Positions 7,815 through 17,114 of a stretch of DNA of 64,000 bases are shown piece by piece; within the stretch, counting starts at the first letter, position 1; every line of letters begins with the position of its first letter. The notes beneath the pieces are model-generated. The model was not told the origin of the DNA. It made no database searches and saw only the letters and a program-made list of their open reading frames with translations. Source of the DNA: Caulobacter sp. Root655. Lineage in GTDB: Bacteria > Pseudomonadota > Alphaproteobacteria > Caulobacterales > Caulobacteraceae. The position numbers were made by a program, and so were the translations under genes. The stretch covers positions 474,704 to 538,703 of the forward strand of contig NZ_LMHC01000012.1 in assembly GCF_001427665.1 (NCBI RefSeq). Direction: 5' to 3'.

Positions 7815-8507
7815 TCAACGCGCGGGTTGCGGCTTGTCGGCTTCGGGCGACTGCGAAGCCGCGATCAGGGCGGCGATGCGGTCGGTCGAATCGGCGGCCT
7901 GGTTGATCATGTCCAGCGGCGAGCTGGCGCGCACCGAGGCGGCGACCTGGTTGGCGGCCGACTTGGCCAGCGACACGGCGGCGTTCTGGGCCAGGGCCAT
8001 TTTCGACGTCGCCGCGGCGATCGTGGTGGCCTGGGCGTTCTGGTAGATGAAGCCGTGGGTCGGATAGACGGTCGTGCCGAGGTCGCGAATCGGGTCGTAC
8101 CAGACCTTCACCTCGCTCCAGTCGCCGGCCGGCGAGACGTCGACGACGGTGACGTCCTTCTCGACCTGGCCTCGGGCGCCGTTCATCACCGACCAGTTGG
8201 CGTGGGTGACCTGGATGACGCGATCGGTCAGGACCTGGCTGACGAAGGCGACGTGGCCGAGGTTCATGCGACCGGTCGGCTTGAAGCACAGCACGGCGCC
8301 GGAGCGCGGCACGAAGCCCACGTCGTACTTGCCGACGGCCTGGCCCCACCACGTGCGGGCGTCGCCGAAGATCTGGATGCCCGACATCAGACGCGCGAAC
8401 GGAACACACTGCCAATAGCCGTCAGCCACCGCGCCGGACATCGGCACAAGGCTGATCATGGCGGCAGCGCACAGGGATCCCCAGAGGGTCCTCGTCCGTT
8501 TCGTCAT
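7815..8507 (-). CDS. Secreted CHAP-domain protein (putative peptidoglycan amidase)
   Basis: A 230-residue protein with an N-terminal signal peptide (about 1-28, ending G-A-V-A-D) and a CHAP domain. The probable catalytic residues are C34 (W-Q-C-V-P-F-A-R), H85 (L-G-H-V-A-F-V) and N104 (T-H-A-N-W-S). CHAP enzymes cut peptidoglycan peptides or cross-bridges. About 70 C-terminal residues form an Ala-rich helical tail with no recognised domain. The ATG at 8507 is used because a purine-rich GGGGGAG lies about 10 bases upstream; the in-frame ATG at 8531 is an alternative. Confidence 0.75.
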   Translation of the reverse strand: MTKRTRTLWGSLCAAAMISLVPMSGAVADGYWQCVPFARLMSGIQIFGDARTWWGQAVGKYDVGFVPRSGAVLCFKPTGRMNLGHVAFVSQVLTDRVIQVTHANWSVMNGARGQVEKDVTVVDVSPAGDWSEVKVWYDPIRDLGTTVYPTHGFIYQNAQATTIAAATSKMALAQNAAVSLAKSAANQVAASVRASSPLDMINQAADSTDRIAALIAASQSPEADKPQPAR

Positions 8508-8574
8508 GCTGTGGGTACTCCCCCGCGTCACTGGGCTAAGGGATAACCCTGACAGACAGATATGAAAAGTCTGT

Positions 8575-9672
8575 TTATCCGGCGCCGGCCGTGGCAGGGC
8601 GCCGCTCCCGCCAGCCCTTCGCCCAAGACTTCATGCGTTCGCGGGCCGGCTTTTCGATGATGTGGTAGGACATCGCCGACAGCGGAACTAGCGCCAGGAC
8701 CACCGCCAGCCAAGCATAGGGCGGCAGTTGTTCACCCTCGATGTTCAGAAGCTTGGCCACGGCATTGACCGCCAGGATCTTCCACGGAATGCAGATCATG
8801 TAGGTCGAGTAGCTGATCTCGCCCAGATACACGAGCGGGGGCTGAGTCGCGAAGCGCGACCCCGCCGCGGCCATGGCCGCCAGCATGACGATCAACCCGC
8901 CCAGGGTCATGACGATGACCGGGTCGGGGGCGCGGAAGTGCACAGCCAGCAGCACGGCGGCGCCCGCCAGACAGGCGCCCGCCCCCGAGAAGCGCCCGGT
9001 CACGGCGCCCGAACGCCACAGGGCGTGCAGGGCGCAGCCATAGGCGAAGCACGGCACGATGCGCAGGAAGCCCCAGCGGATGGTGGCCTCGGTCAAGGGA
9101 AAGCCGCTCAAGGCCTGGAAGGCCGGATAGAGCGCGGCGATCAGCGCCAGGGCCAGGCCGACGGCTGCCCACGGCAGGTCGCGCAGCCGCCAGGCGACAT
9201 AGGCGAAGGCCGGGAAGCACAGATAGGCGAACCACTCGGCCGAGATTGACCACGACGGATGGTTCCAGCCCGCGACCGGCGCGAAGCCCCAGGCCTGGAC
9301 CAGCAGCAGGTTGGCCGGCAGGGCGTCCCAGGCCAGCATGTTGTGGTCGACCGCGATACCCGCCAGGCCGGCGGCGGCGGCCATCAGCCCCACCCCGGCC
9401 AGGGTGACCAGGTGCAGCGGATAGACCCGCGCCAGCCGGTTCCACAGGAAGCCGCCATAGCGGAACTTCCCCTGGCCAAAGCCCTGCAGATAGACGTGGC
9501 AGAGGATGAAGCCCGACAGGGTGAAGAACGCCTCGACGCCCAGATAGCCCTTGGCGATCATGGCCGGCGGGGCCGCCGCCGACAGGTTGGGCCAATAATG
9601 GTAGAGCACCACCCAGAAGGCCGCGAAGAACCTAAGCGCGGTCAGGGGCTTGATATTGGCGGCGTCGGGCAT
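8575..9672 (-). CDS. Acyltransferase 3 family membrane protein
   Basis: A 365-residue integral membrane protein with about ten helices. It opens with A-L-R-F-F-A-A-F-W-V-V-L-Y-H-Y, the family's conserved first helix with its catalytic His, and then F-F-T-L-S-G-F-I-L-C. Family members (OafA, NodX, ExoZ) O-acylate surface sugars. The ATG at 9672 is preferred because GGAATG lies at proper spacing; in-frame ATGs at 9681 and 9726 also exist. No glycan gene cluster surrounds it, so the substrate is unknown. Confidence 0.82.
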   Translation of the reverse strand: MPDAANIKPLTALRFFAAFWVVLYHYWPNLSAAAPPAMIAKGYLGVEAFFTLSGFILCHVYLQGFGQGKFRYGGFLWNRLARVYPLHLVTLAGVGLMAAAAGLAGIAVDHNMLAWDALPANLLLVQAWGFAPVAGWNHPSWSISAEWFAYLCFPAFAYVAWRLRDLPWAAVGLALALIAALYPAFQALSGFPLTEATIRWGFLRIVPCFAYGCALHALWRSGAVTGRFSGAGACLAGAAVLLAVHFRAPDPVIVMTLGGLIVMLAAMAAAGSRFATQPPLVYLGEISYSTYMICIPWKILAVNAVAKLLNIEGEQLPPYAWLAVVLALVPLSAMSYHIIEKPARERMKSWAKGWRERRPATAGAG

Positions 9673-9790
9673 ATGTCGCATTCCAGTTTGGCGAAGCCTG
9701 GGGGCTTCCGTCGCGTTCCCTTGCATGAACGGCGCCTACGGAGGGGTAGGCGATGACGCGTATTCCAGACCGCAACCTTAGAACGGGACG

Positions 9791-10570
9791 ATGAACGAAC
9801 TCCTTCACCTCGCCGCGGACCCTGCCGCATGGGCCGCCCTGGTCACCCTGATCGTCATGGAAGTCGTGCTCGGCATCGACAACCTGGTGTTCATTTCCAT
9901 CCTCTCGAACAAACTGCCGCCCGAACACCGCCAGCGGGTGCGCCGCATCGGCATCTCGCTGGCCCTGATCATGCGGCTGGTCCTGCTGTCGACCATCGCC
10001 TTCATCGTCGGCCTGGTGCACCCGGTGTTTGACCTGGGGATCGCCGGACCGCTGTCGCATGGCGAGCCGACCTTCGAGACCGCCTTCTCGTGGCGCGACC
10101 TGATCCTGATCGCCGGCGGCCTGTTCCTGATCTGGAAGGCCACCAAGGAAATCCACCATAGCGTCGATCCCAACGCCGGCGACATCGCCCCCGACATCAA
10201 GACCAAGGCGATTTCCAACGTCGGCAGCGCGATCTTCCAGATCATCCTGCTGGACATCGTGTTCTCGATCGACTCGATCCTGACCGCCGTCGGCATGACC
10301 GATCACCTGCCGATCATGATCATCGCCGTGATCGTCGCCGTCGGCCTGATGCTGGTGGCCGCCGACCCGCTGGGCAACTTCATCAACGACAACCCGACCG
10401 TGGTCATGCTGGCCCTGGGCTTCCTGCTGATGATCGGCGCGGTGCTGATCGCCGAGGGCTTCGGCGTCCATGTGCCCAAGGGCTACATCTACGCCGCCAT
10501 GGCCTTTTCGGCCGGGGTCGAGGGCCTGAACATGCTGTCACGCAAGAAGGGCGCGAAGAAGGGGCACTAG
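9791..10570 (+). CDS. TerC-family membrane protein
   Basis: A 259-residue protein with about seven membrane helices. The conserved acidic motifs of TerC are present: [11 protein letters not shown] in helix one and [10 protein letters not shown] in the middle. TerC/YoaE-type proteins are linked to tellurite resistance and, in several bacteria, to manganese export during metalation of secreted enzymes. Without partner ter genes here, the metal-exporter role is the more likely. GGGAC lies upstream of the ATG at 9791. The C-terminus is Lys-rich and cytoplasmic. Confidence 0.85.
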   Translation: MNELLHLAADPAAWAALVTLIVMEVVLGIDNLVFISILSNKLPPEHRQRVRRIGISLALIMRLVLLSTIAFIVGLVHPVFDLGIAGPLSHGEPTFETAFSWRDLILIAGGLFLIWKATKEIHHSVDPNAGDIAPDIKTKAISNVGSAIFQIILLDIVFSIDSILTAVGMTDHLPIMIIAVIVAVGLMLVAADPLGNFINDNPTVVMLALGFLLMIGAVLIAEGFGVHVPKGYIYAAMAFSAGVEGLNMLSRKKGAKKGH

Positions 10571-10584
10571 GCCCTCCTGCGCTC

Positions 10585-10707
10585 GTCCCTCCCCCTTGCG
10601 GGGAGGGTGGCGGCGAAGCCGACGGGTGGGGGCCGGTGCAGGGAGTCATTGCGGCGGCTCCCCCACCCGACCCCTTCGGGGCCACCCTCCCCACGAGGGG
10701 GAGGGAC
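10585..10707. repeat. Inverted pair of GC-rich intergenic repeats
   Basis: GTCCCTCCCCCTTGCGGGGA at the left end is answered by an inverted copy (GAGGGGGAGGGAC) at the right, and the middle carries GGGTGGGGGCC against CCCCCACCCGAC. The element is about 123 bp and lies between terC and the MFS gene. It resembles the other BIME-like pairs in design, but its unit sequence differs. Confidence 0.65.
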
Positions 10708-10807
10708 GGCGCCTCGGCCTGCCGACCGCCATTCGATGGCCCCGACTTGTTCGAGGACCTCAAGCCGTTTAGGCCAAGGCCGCCCGGTTCGCGCTGACAG
10801 GTTGCCC

Positions 10808-12382
10808 ATGACCACCACCCAGACCTTCACCGACACCGAGCGCCGGCTCACGCTCGGCGCGCTGATGATCGTCTTCCTGCTCAGCGCCCTGGACCAGACG
10901 GTGGTCTCCACGGCCATGCCGCGGATCATCGCCGAGCTGAACGGCCTGACGCTCTATGCCTGGGTGACGACCGCCTACCTGCTGACCTCGACGGTGATGG
11001 TGCCGATCTGGGGCAAGCTGGGCGACATCTATGGCCGCAAGCCGGTGCTGCTCTGGGGCATCGGCATCTTCCTGGCCGGCTCGTGGCTGTCGGGCCTGTC
11101 GGGCGAGTTCGGGACCGTGCTGGGCATGGGCGGCATGGTGCAGCTGATCGTGTTCCGGGCCCTGCAAGGCATCGGCGGCGGCGCGCTGTTCACCACCGCC
11201 TTCGCGATCATCGCCGACCTCTATCCGCCGCGCGAGCGGGGCAAGTTCGCCGGCATCTTCGGCTCGGTGTTCGGCCTGGCCAGCGTGCTGGGCCCGTTGA
11301 TCGGCGGCTATTTCACCGACCACGGCACGGTCCACATCGCCGGCCACCTGGTGGCTGGCTGGCGCTGGGTGTTCTACGTCAACCTGCCGCTGTCCGTGCT
11401 GTCGCTGTTCATGATCCTGGTGAAGATGCCGGCCCTGGAACATCGGCGCTTCGGCTCGGTGGACTATCTGGGCGCCGCCCTGCTGGTCGCCGCCTTCGTG
11501 CCGCTGCTGCTGGCGCTGAGCCTGGGCGGCCACAGCTTCGCCTGGAGTTCGCCCCGGAGCCTGGGCCTGTTCGCCGGAGCGGCGGTCGCCCTGGTGCTGT
11601 TCATCCTGGCCGAGCGCAAGGTCAGCAACCCGATCGTGCCGCTGGCCCTGTTCCGCAACCGCGTCTTCACCACCGCCAACCTGGCCGGCTTCCTGATCTC
11701 CATGGCCTTCCTGGGCGTGGTCACGTTCCTGCCGCTCTACATGCAACTGGGCATGGGGGTGGACGCCACCACCAGCGGCTTGGCGATCCTGCCGCTGATG
11801 GGCGGGTTGATCGTCTCCAGCACCATCGCCGGCCAGCTGGTCAGCCGCGTCGGGCGCTACAAGCCGCTGATGATCACCGGCGCGGGGCTGCTGATGGTCG
11901 GGGTCTGGCTGCTCAGCCGGGTGAGCGTCCACACTACCCTGCCCGACCTGTGCTGGCGGATGGCGATCGTCGGCCTGGGCCTGGGCCCCGGCCAGAGCCT
12001 GTTCGGCCTGGCCGCCCAGAACGCCGTCGAGCCGCGCGACATCGGCGTGGCCACCAGCTCCAACCAGTTCTTCCGCCAGATCGGCTCGACGATCGGGGTG
12101 GCGCTGTTCGGCGCCCTGCTGACCCACCGGCTGGCCAGCCTGGGCCAAGGCGCCGACCTCGGCGCGCTGCAAGGCATGGCGCTGAAGGCCACCGCCAGCG
12201 GCGCCCACCACGCCGCCGACCCGACCCTGAGCCTGGCCCTGACCCACGCCATCACCGGGGTGTTCCTGGCGGGGCTGGCGGTGATCGGGGCGGGGCTGGT
12301 GGTGATCCTGTTCATCCCCGAACTGCCACTGCGCTCGCGCCAGCCGGCCGGCGCGCCGGCGCTGGAGAAGGAACCGGCCTAG
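10808..12382 (+). CDS. DHA2 (EmrB/QacA) family drug exporter
   Basis: A 524-residue major facilitator with about 14 membrane helices. It starts with [16 protein letters not shown], motif D1 of the 14-helix family, then [11 protein letters not shown] (motif A). The antiporter motif C-like G-P-L-I-G-G appears in helix five. Such proteins expel drugs or toxic amphiphiles using the proton gradient. There is no adjacent EmrA-type membrane-fusion gene, so it may work alone at the inner membrane. The ATG at 10808 follows ACAGG. Confidence 0.85.
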   Translation: MTTTQTFTDTERRLTLGALMIVFLLSALDQTVVSTAMPRIIAELNGLTLYAWVTTAYLLTSTVMVPIWGKLGDIYGRKPVLLWGIGIFLAGSWLSGLSGEFGTVLGMGGMVQLIVFRALQGIGGGALFTTAFAIIADLYPPRERGKFAGIFGSVFGLASVLGPLIGGYFTDHGTVHIAGHLVAGWRWVFYVNLPLSVLSLFMILVKMPALEHRRFGSVDYLGAALLVAAFVPLLLALSLGGHSFAWSSPRSLGLFAGAAVALVLFILAERKVSNPIVPLALFRNRVFTTANLAGFLISMAFLGVVTFLPLYMQLGMGVDATTSGLAILPLMGGLIVSSTIAGQLVSRVGRYKPLMITGAGLLMVGVWLLSRVSVHTTLPDLCWRMAIVGLGLGPGQSLFGLAAQNAVEPRDIGVATSSNQFFRQIGSTIGVALFGALLTHRLASLGQGADLGALQGMALKATASGAHHAADPTLSLALTHAITGVFLAGLAVIGAGLVVILFIPELPLRSRQPAGAPALEKEPA

Positions 12383-12386
12383 AGAA

Positions 12387-12620
12387 TCCCTCTCTCTTTG
12401 AGAGAGGGAGGGGCCCACCGCCGCAGGCGGTGGGAGGGTGAGAGGTTTCACCGCTCGCCGGTAAATCCCAGACCGGTCCGCTGAGCGCTTTGGAGAGATG
12501 GAGCCACGCTTCCACCGTGGAGGCGACTGGCGTCTTCGTCAGAGCCTTGTCCTGAAAGAGTGTAACCTCTCACCCTCCCACCGCTTCGCGGCGGGCCCCT
12601 CCCTCTCTCCAAGAGAGAGC
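12387..12620. repeat. Inverted pair of GC-rich intergenic repeats between convergent genes
   Basis: One unit (about 12387-12446: CCCTCTCTC/GAGAGAGGG hairpin, then GGGGCCCACCGC...GGTGGGAGGGTGAG) is mirrored by a second (about 12568-12620) across about 120 bp of spacer. The spacer has no open frame of interest. The unit is the same family as 1994-2161. Located between the convergent MFS and priA genes, it can supply a hairpin to both transcripts. Confidence 0.7.
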
Positions 12621-12627
12621 GATTCCT

Positions 12628-14802
12628 TTAGAGGAAACTGTACGGGTCCACGTCGAACACCACCCGCACGGAGTTCGGGACCTTGGCCCGGGCCCGCCAG
12701 GCGGCCAGGAAGCCTTGCAGGTCCACCGTGCGGTCGGCGCGGACCAGGAACCGCTTGCGGCGCCGTCCGCGCACCAGGGCCAGGGGCGCGTCGGCCGGGC
12801 CGAACACCTCCACCCCGTCGGCGTTGGGCGTCGCGGCCGCCAGGGCCTGGCAATAGGCCTCCAGCGCGGCCGCGTCCGGTCCCGAGGCGATCACCGCCGC
12901 CAGCCGACCGAACGGCGGCAGGCCGGCCTCCTGGCGCATGGCCATCTCGGCCTCGACGAAGGCGTCGCGGTCCTGGGCCTTGAGGGCTTGCAGCACGCCG
13001 TGCTCGGGGGCGTAGGTCTGCAGCAGCGCCCGGCCCGGCTTCTCATGACGCCCCGCCCGGCCGGCCGCCTGGGCCAGCAGCTGGAAGGTCCGCTCGCCAG
13101 CCCGCAGGTCGCCGCCCCTCAGGCTGAGGTCGGCGTCGACCACCCCCACCAGGGTGAGGTTGGGGAAGTTGTGGCCCTTGGCGGCGGCCTGGGTGGCGAC
13201 GAGAATGTCGATCTCGCCGGCCGCCATGCTGTCGACCAGGGCCCGCGCCCCGGCCGCGTCCATCACCGTGTCGGACGAGAACACCGCGATCCGCGCGTCG
13301 GGGAACAGGTGGCGCGCCTCCTCCTCCACCCGCTCGACGCCCGGACCGATCGACACCAGGCTGTCCTTGGCCCCGCAATGCGGGCAGGCCTCGGGCTTCT
13401 TCATCGAGAAGCCCGTCAGGTGGCAGACCAGCCGGCCGGTATAGCGGTGCTCGACCAGCCAGCTGTCGGTGTCAGGCGACTTCATCTTCTCGCCACAGGC
13501 CCGGCACAGCACCAGCGGCGCATAGCCCCGGCGGTTGAGGAACAGCAGGCTCTGCTCCCCTCGCGCCAGGGCCACCGACACCGCCTTGACCAGTGGTGGC
13601 GACAGCCAGCGACCGGGTTCGGGCGGGGTCTCGCGCATGTCGATCAGGTCGATGTCGGGCAATTGCGCCGCCCCGTGGCGGGCGCTCAACCGCAGCCAGC
13701 GGTAGCGGCCCTGCTGGGCGTTCCACAGGCTCTCCAGCGATGGCGTCGCCGAGGCCAGCACCACCAGCGCCCCCTCGATCTTGGCGCGGGCCACGGCCAG
13801 GTCGCGGGCCTGGTAGATGAAGCCCTCCTCCTGCTTGAACGATCCGTCGTGCTCTTCGTCGACCACCACCAGGCGCAAGCTCCTGAACGGCAGGAACAGG
13901 GCCGAACGGGCCCCGACCACGATCCGGGCCTGGCCGGTGGCCACGCCCTCCCAGGCCCGGCGGCGTTTCGGCGGCGAGACCCCCGAGTGCCACTCGACCG
14001 GGGCGACGCCGAACCGCTGCTCGAAGCGGGCGATCACCGCCTGGGTCAGGGCGATCTCGGGCAGCAGGATCAGCACCTGGCTGTGCGCATCGGCGGCCAG
14101 GGCGGCGGCCACGGCCTCCAGATAGACCTCGGTCTTGCCCGAGCCGGTCACCCCGTCGAGCAGCGCCGCCTGGAAGCCGCCGGCCGCCAGCATCTCGCCC
14201 AGTACGTCGGCCGAGGCCCGCTGGCTGGGATTGAGGATCTGGGCGGGCAGCGACAGGTCGGGCTGCGGGAAGCTGGTGTCGGGCTCGATCCAGATCGCGG
14301 CCAGGGCGCCCTCGTCGACCAGACCCTTGACCACGCCCGACGAGACACCCGCCGCCATGGCCAGGGCGCTCGAAGCCATCGGACCCTGTTCAGCGGCGGC
14401 CAGCACCTTCAGCCGCGCTGGCGTCATCCGCGCCGGCTGGGTTCCGGTCAGGGCCAGGGCCTTGTCGGGCTTGGCCGGCGGATGGCGCAGGCCGCGCAGG
14501 GCCATGGCCAGGGGCCAGCCGGGGATATCGACCGAATAGCGCGCCGCCCAGTCGATGAAGGTCAGGACGCCGGGCGGCAGCGGCGGGTCGTCCACCCGTT
14601 CCAGCACCGGCTTCAGGGGCCGGTTGCCGCCGGTCCCGTCGCGCAAGGCGGTGACCACCCCGCGAATCACGCGCGGGCCCAGCGGCACCGTGACGTGGTC
14701 GCCGACCGCCAGGCCCAGCCCCTCGGGCTCGGCATAGTCGAAGGCCTCGGGCAGCGGCATGGGCAGCAGGACGGAGGCGATGCGGGGCATGGGACCAAAC
14801 AT
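12628..14802 (-). CDS. priA: Primosomal helicase PriA
   Basis: A 724-residue superfamily-2 helicase that restarts stalled replication forks by loading the replicative helicase. The N-terminal DNA 3'-end-binding domain (about 5-105) is followed by Walker A (G-V-T-G-S-G-K-T, 217-224), the D-E-E-H box (315-318) and the motif S-A-T-P-S-L-E-S. The zinc region keeps C433-x2-C436 and C473-x2-C476, but the inner C-P-x-C is replaced by S-P-D-T-D and the C-H-x-C by C460-H-L-T, so only one of the two usual zinc sites is complete. The start could also be the ATG at 14790; neither has a clear ribosome site. Confidence 0.92.
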   Translation of the reverse strand: MFGPMPRIASVLLPMPLPEAFDYAEPEGLGLAVGDHVTVPLGPRVIRGVVTALRDGTGGNRPLKPVLERVDDPPLPPGVLTFIDWAARYSVDIPGWPLAMALRGLRHPPAKPDKALALTGTQPARMTPARLKVLAAAEQGPMASSALAMAAGVSSGVVKGLVDEGALAAIWIEPDTSFPQPDLSLPAQILNPSQRASADVLGEMLAAGGFQAALLDGVTGSGKTEVYLEAVAAALAADAHSQVLILLPEIALTQAVIARFEQRFGVAPVEWHSGVSPPKRRRAWEGVATGQARIVVGARSALFLPFRSLRLVVVDEEHDGSFKQEEGFIYQARDLAVARAKIEGALVVLASATPSLESLWNAQQGRYRWLRLSARHGAAQLPDIDLIDMRETPPEPGRWLSPPLVKAVSVALARGEQSLLFLNRRGYAPLVLCRACGEKMKSPDTDSWLVEHRYTGRLVCHLTGFSMKKPEACPHCGAKDSLVSIGPGVERVEEEARHLFPDARIAVFSSDTVMDAAGARALVDSMAAGEIDILVATQAAAKGHNFPNLTLVGVVDADLSLRGGDLRAGERTFQLLAQAAGRAGRHEKPGRALLQTYAPEHGVLQALKAQDRDAFVEAEMAMRQEAGLPPFGRLAAVIASGPDAAALEAYCQALAAATPNADGVEVFGPADAPLALVRGRRRKRFLVRADRTVDLQGFLAAWRARAKVPNSVRVVFDVDPYSFL

Positions 14803-14954
14803 GGGGAGAGACCGGTTCTGCCTCGGAAACGTCCCCAGGTCGAGACGGCGCGTCGCCGCGTCATCAAGCGGCTGTTAACCGACTTGGGGCTTCATCGGAA
14901 CTGACCCCGCCTGTGATCGACATGGGGATCGCGTGTGAATGGAGTAGGCAGATC

Positions 14955-15635
14955 ATGACCGACGCGACACAAGCCATGCTGCGCCAAGAGGTCGACGCCG
15001 ACGCCGTCCGCGATTTCCTGCGGGCCGCGCCGACCTTCCTGCACCAGGATCCCGACCTGCTCAGCGACCTGGGCCTGCGGCCCGACGCTAGCAATGTCGT
15101 CGATTTCGGGCCCCTGGCCCTGGCCCGCGCCTCGGCCGCTCATCAGCGCGAGGCGATCGTCCGCCGCGAGATCGAGGCGACGGCCCGCGCCAACTTCTCG
15201 GCCCAGGCCCAGACCCACGCGGCGGTGATCGACCTGCTCGACGCCCGCAACCATTCCGACCTGGCCCGCCGGGTCGACGACATGGCCGCCCTGCGCTTCG
15301 GCCTGGCGGCCGGCGTCGTCGTGCTGGAAGGCCCCGGCCGCGTCCCGGCCGGCTGGCACGCCCTGATCGACGGCCAGATCGAGATGATCATGGGCGATCA
15401 CGGCGTCGCCCGCATGGGCTTCCACGCCCCCGCCCTGGGCCTGTTCGGCGACAAGCTGGACCAGATCAAGAGCATGGCCCTGGTCCGCCTGGCCCTGTGG
15501 GAGCCCTCGCGCCAGGGCCTGCTGGCCTTCGGCTCGGCCGACCCCGAAGGCTTCACCGCCGACATGGGAACCGAACTGGTGTCGTTCCTGGCCCGGGTGG
15601 TCGAGCGCACGGCCGAGCGTTGGCCGGTTCTGTGA
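14955..15635 (+). CDS. DUF484 (GAF-like) protein upstream of xerC
   Basis: A 226-residue protein of the DUF484 family, recognised by the opening V-x-x-F-L-x-x-x-P-x-F-L-x-x-x-P-x-L motif (about 13-36) and a GAF-like C-terminal half. DUF484 genes commonly sit just before xerC, as here: the stop TGA overlaps the GTG start of xerC by four bases, so the two are translationally coupled. The biochemical role is unknown. The ATG at 14955 is preferred; an in-frame ATG at 14913 would add 14 residues. Confidence 0.75.
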   Translation: MTDATQAMLRQEVDADAVRDFLRAAPTFLHQDPDLLSDLGLRPDASNVVDFGPLALARASAAHQREAIVRREIEATARANFSAQAQTHAAVIDLLDARNHSDLARRVDDMAALRFGLAAGVVVLEGPGRVPAGWHALIDGQIEMIMGDHGVARMGFHAPALGLFGDKLDQIKSMALVRLALWEPSRQGLLAFGSADPEGFTADMGTELVSFLARVVERTAERWPVL

Positions 15636-16576
15636 CCTCGAAACCGGCGGGCGCCCGCCAGGCCCTCGCCGCCTGGCTGGACCACCTGGCCAACGAGCGT
15701 CGCGCCTCGCCCCGTACCGTGCGAGCCTATGGCGACAACACCCTGGCCTATCTGAACTTCCTGGAGCGCCATCGCGGCGAGGCCCTGTCGGTCGCCGACC
15801 TGGGCGAGATCACCGCCGCCGAGCTGCGCGCCTATCTGGCCTTCCGCCGGGAGGGCGAAACTTCCCATGGCAAGGAGGGCCTATCGCCCCGTTCGCTGTC
15901 GCAGAGCCTGTCGTCGATCCGGGCCTTCCATCGCTATCTCGACCACCGGCTGGGCGCCCCTAACGCCGCCATCGGCCTGGTGCGCGGGCCGCGCATCAAG
16001 GTCGGGGCGCCACGTCCGGTGACCGAGGACCAGGCCCACGGCCTGATCGCCGAGATCGGCCTCGACCCCGACCGTGACGACTGGGAAGTGGCCCGCGACG
16101 AGGCGGTGCTGACCCTGCTGTGGGGCTGCGGCCTGCGGATCTCCGAGGCCCTGTCGCTGGTCCGCCGCGACGCGCCCCTGGCCGACAGCCTGCGGATCAC
16201 CGGCAAGGGCGGCAAGACTCGGATCACGCCTGTACTCGACATCGTGCGTGAGCGGATCGACGCCTATGTGACCGCCCTGCCCTTCGCGCTGGCCCCGGAC
16301 GAGCCGCTGTTCCGGGCCAAGCGCGGCGGGCCGCTGTCGCCGCGCCACGTCCAGGCCACCATGCAGATCCTGCGCGGCCGGCTGGGCCTGTCGGACCGCG
16401 CCACGCCCCACGCCCTGCGCCACTCGTTCGCCACCCACCTGCTGGGGGCCGGCGCCGACCTGCGCGCGATCCAGGACCTGCTGGGCCACGCCTCGCTGTC
16501 GACGACACAGCGCTACACCCAGGTCGATGCGGCCGGCCTGTTGGCGGCCTACGGCAAGGCGCACCCCCGGGCTTAA
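15632..16576 (+). CDS. xerC: Tyrosine recombinase XerC
   Basis: A 314-residue tyrosine recombinase. The N-terminal SAM-like core-binding domain (about 10-110) precedes the catalytic domain with all expected residues: R169 (G-C-G-L-R-I-S-E-A-L), K192 (G-K-G-G-K-T), H260 and R263 (H-A-L-R-H-S-F-A-T-H), H286 (L-L-G-H-A-S-L-S-T-T) and nucleophile Y295 (Q-R-Y-T-Q-V). With XerD it resolves chromosome dimers at dif near the divisome. Linkage to DUF484 fits XerC rather than XerD. The GTG start overlaps the DUF484 stop. No dif-like site was recognised nearby. Confidence 0.92.
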   Translation: MTSKPAGARQALAAWLDHLANERRASPRTVRAYGDNTLAYLNFLERHRGEALSVADLGEITAAELRAYLAFRREGETSHGKEGLSPRSLSQSLSSIRAFHRYLDHRLGAPNAAIGLVRGPRIKVGAPRPVTEDQAHGLIAEIGLDPDRDDWEVARDEAVLTLLWGCGLRISEALSLVRRDAPLADSLRITGKGGKTRITPVLDIVRERIDAYVTALPFALAPDEPLFRAKRGGPLSPRHVQATMQILRGRLGLSDRATPHALRHSFATHLLGAGADLRAIQDLLGHASLSTTQRYTQVDAAGLLAAYGKAHPRA

Positions 16577-16587
16577 AACCCAAAACT

Positions 16588-16619
16588 CCGCTCATCCCGG
16601 CATTCGCCGGGATGAGCGG
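16588..16619. terminator. Bidirectional hairpin between convergent xerC and DoxX genes
   Basis: CCGCTCATCCCGGC and its complement form a 14-bp stem with a short ATTC loop. It lies 12 bases after the xerC stop and 16 bases before the convergent DoxX stop. A-rich sequence on the left gives a weak T-run for the minus-strand transcript. Confidence 0.7.
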
Positions 16620-16635
16620 CTTAAAGGAGGCGCCC

Positions 16636-17046
16636 CTACCGAGACTTCATCCTCGGCAGGTTGACCGCCGCGGTGATCAGCAGGCAGACGATCAGCAGCG
16701 CGCTGTACTCCCAGCCCGCCGTGCCCGGCCCGACCACGAAGAAACCCTCGCTCCAATGGAACAGCACGATGCCGGTCGCATAAATGCCGGCCAGGATCAG
16801 CGAGATCGGCACGGGGAGAATACGCAGGGCCAACAGCAGCGTCCCGCCGGTCTCGGCCAGGTTCACCAGCCAGACCAGGACCAGGGCGAACGGAAAGCCC
16901 CGGGCCTCGAGAATGCCGGCCAGGACCGGCAGGCTGCCCTCGTAGAAGCGATACCAGCCGTGAACGCTGAGCAGCAGGCACACGGCGAGTCGCAGCACGT
17001 CGTAGCCGGCGGTGCGCGGCGCGAAAACATTCTTGAGCAACTTCAT
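16636..17046 (-). CDS. DoxX-family membrane protein
   Basis: A 136-residue protein with four membrane helices. The DoxX-like pattern shows in D-V-L-R-L-A-V-C-L-L-L-S-V-H-G, then L-E-A-R-G-F-P, and L-V-N-L-A-E-T-G-G in helix two. DoxX relatives are quinone-linked or membrane-integrity proteins of poorly known function. It lies 68 bases downstream of the sulfatase gene on the same strand, so the two could share a transcript. Confidence 0.7.
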   Translation of the reverse strand: MKLLKNVFAPRTAGYDVLRLAVCLLLSVHGWYRFYEGSLPVLAGILEARGFPFALVLVWLVNLAETGGTLLLALRILPVPISLILAGIYATGIVLFHWSEGFFVVGPGTAGWEYSALLIVCLLITAAVNLPRMKSR

Positions 17047-17114
17047 GTCGCCTCCCCATGATCCGCGGCGAGACTATCGGGCGTCGGCGGCGGGTTTCAA
17101 TGGCGTGCGTCGTC

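Noticed and set aside
12715..14904. Plus-strand frame opposite priA
   Set aside because: Antisense shadow of priA with biased composition and no domains.
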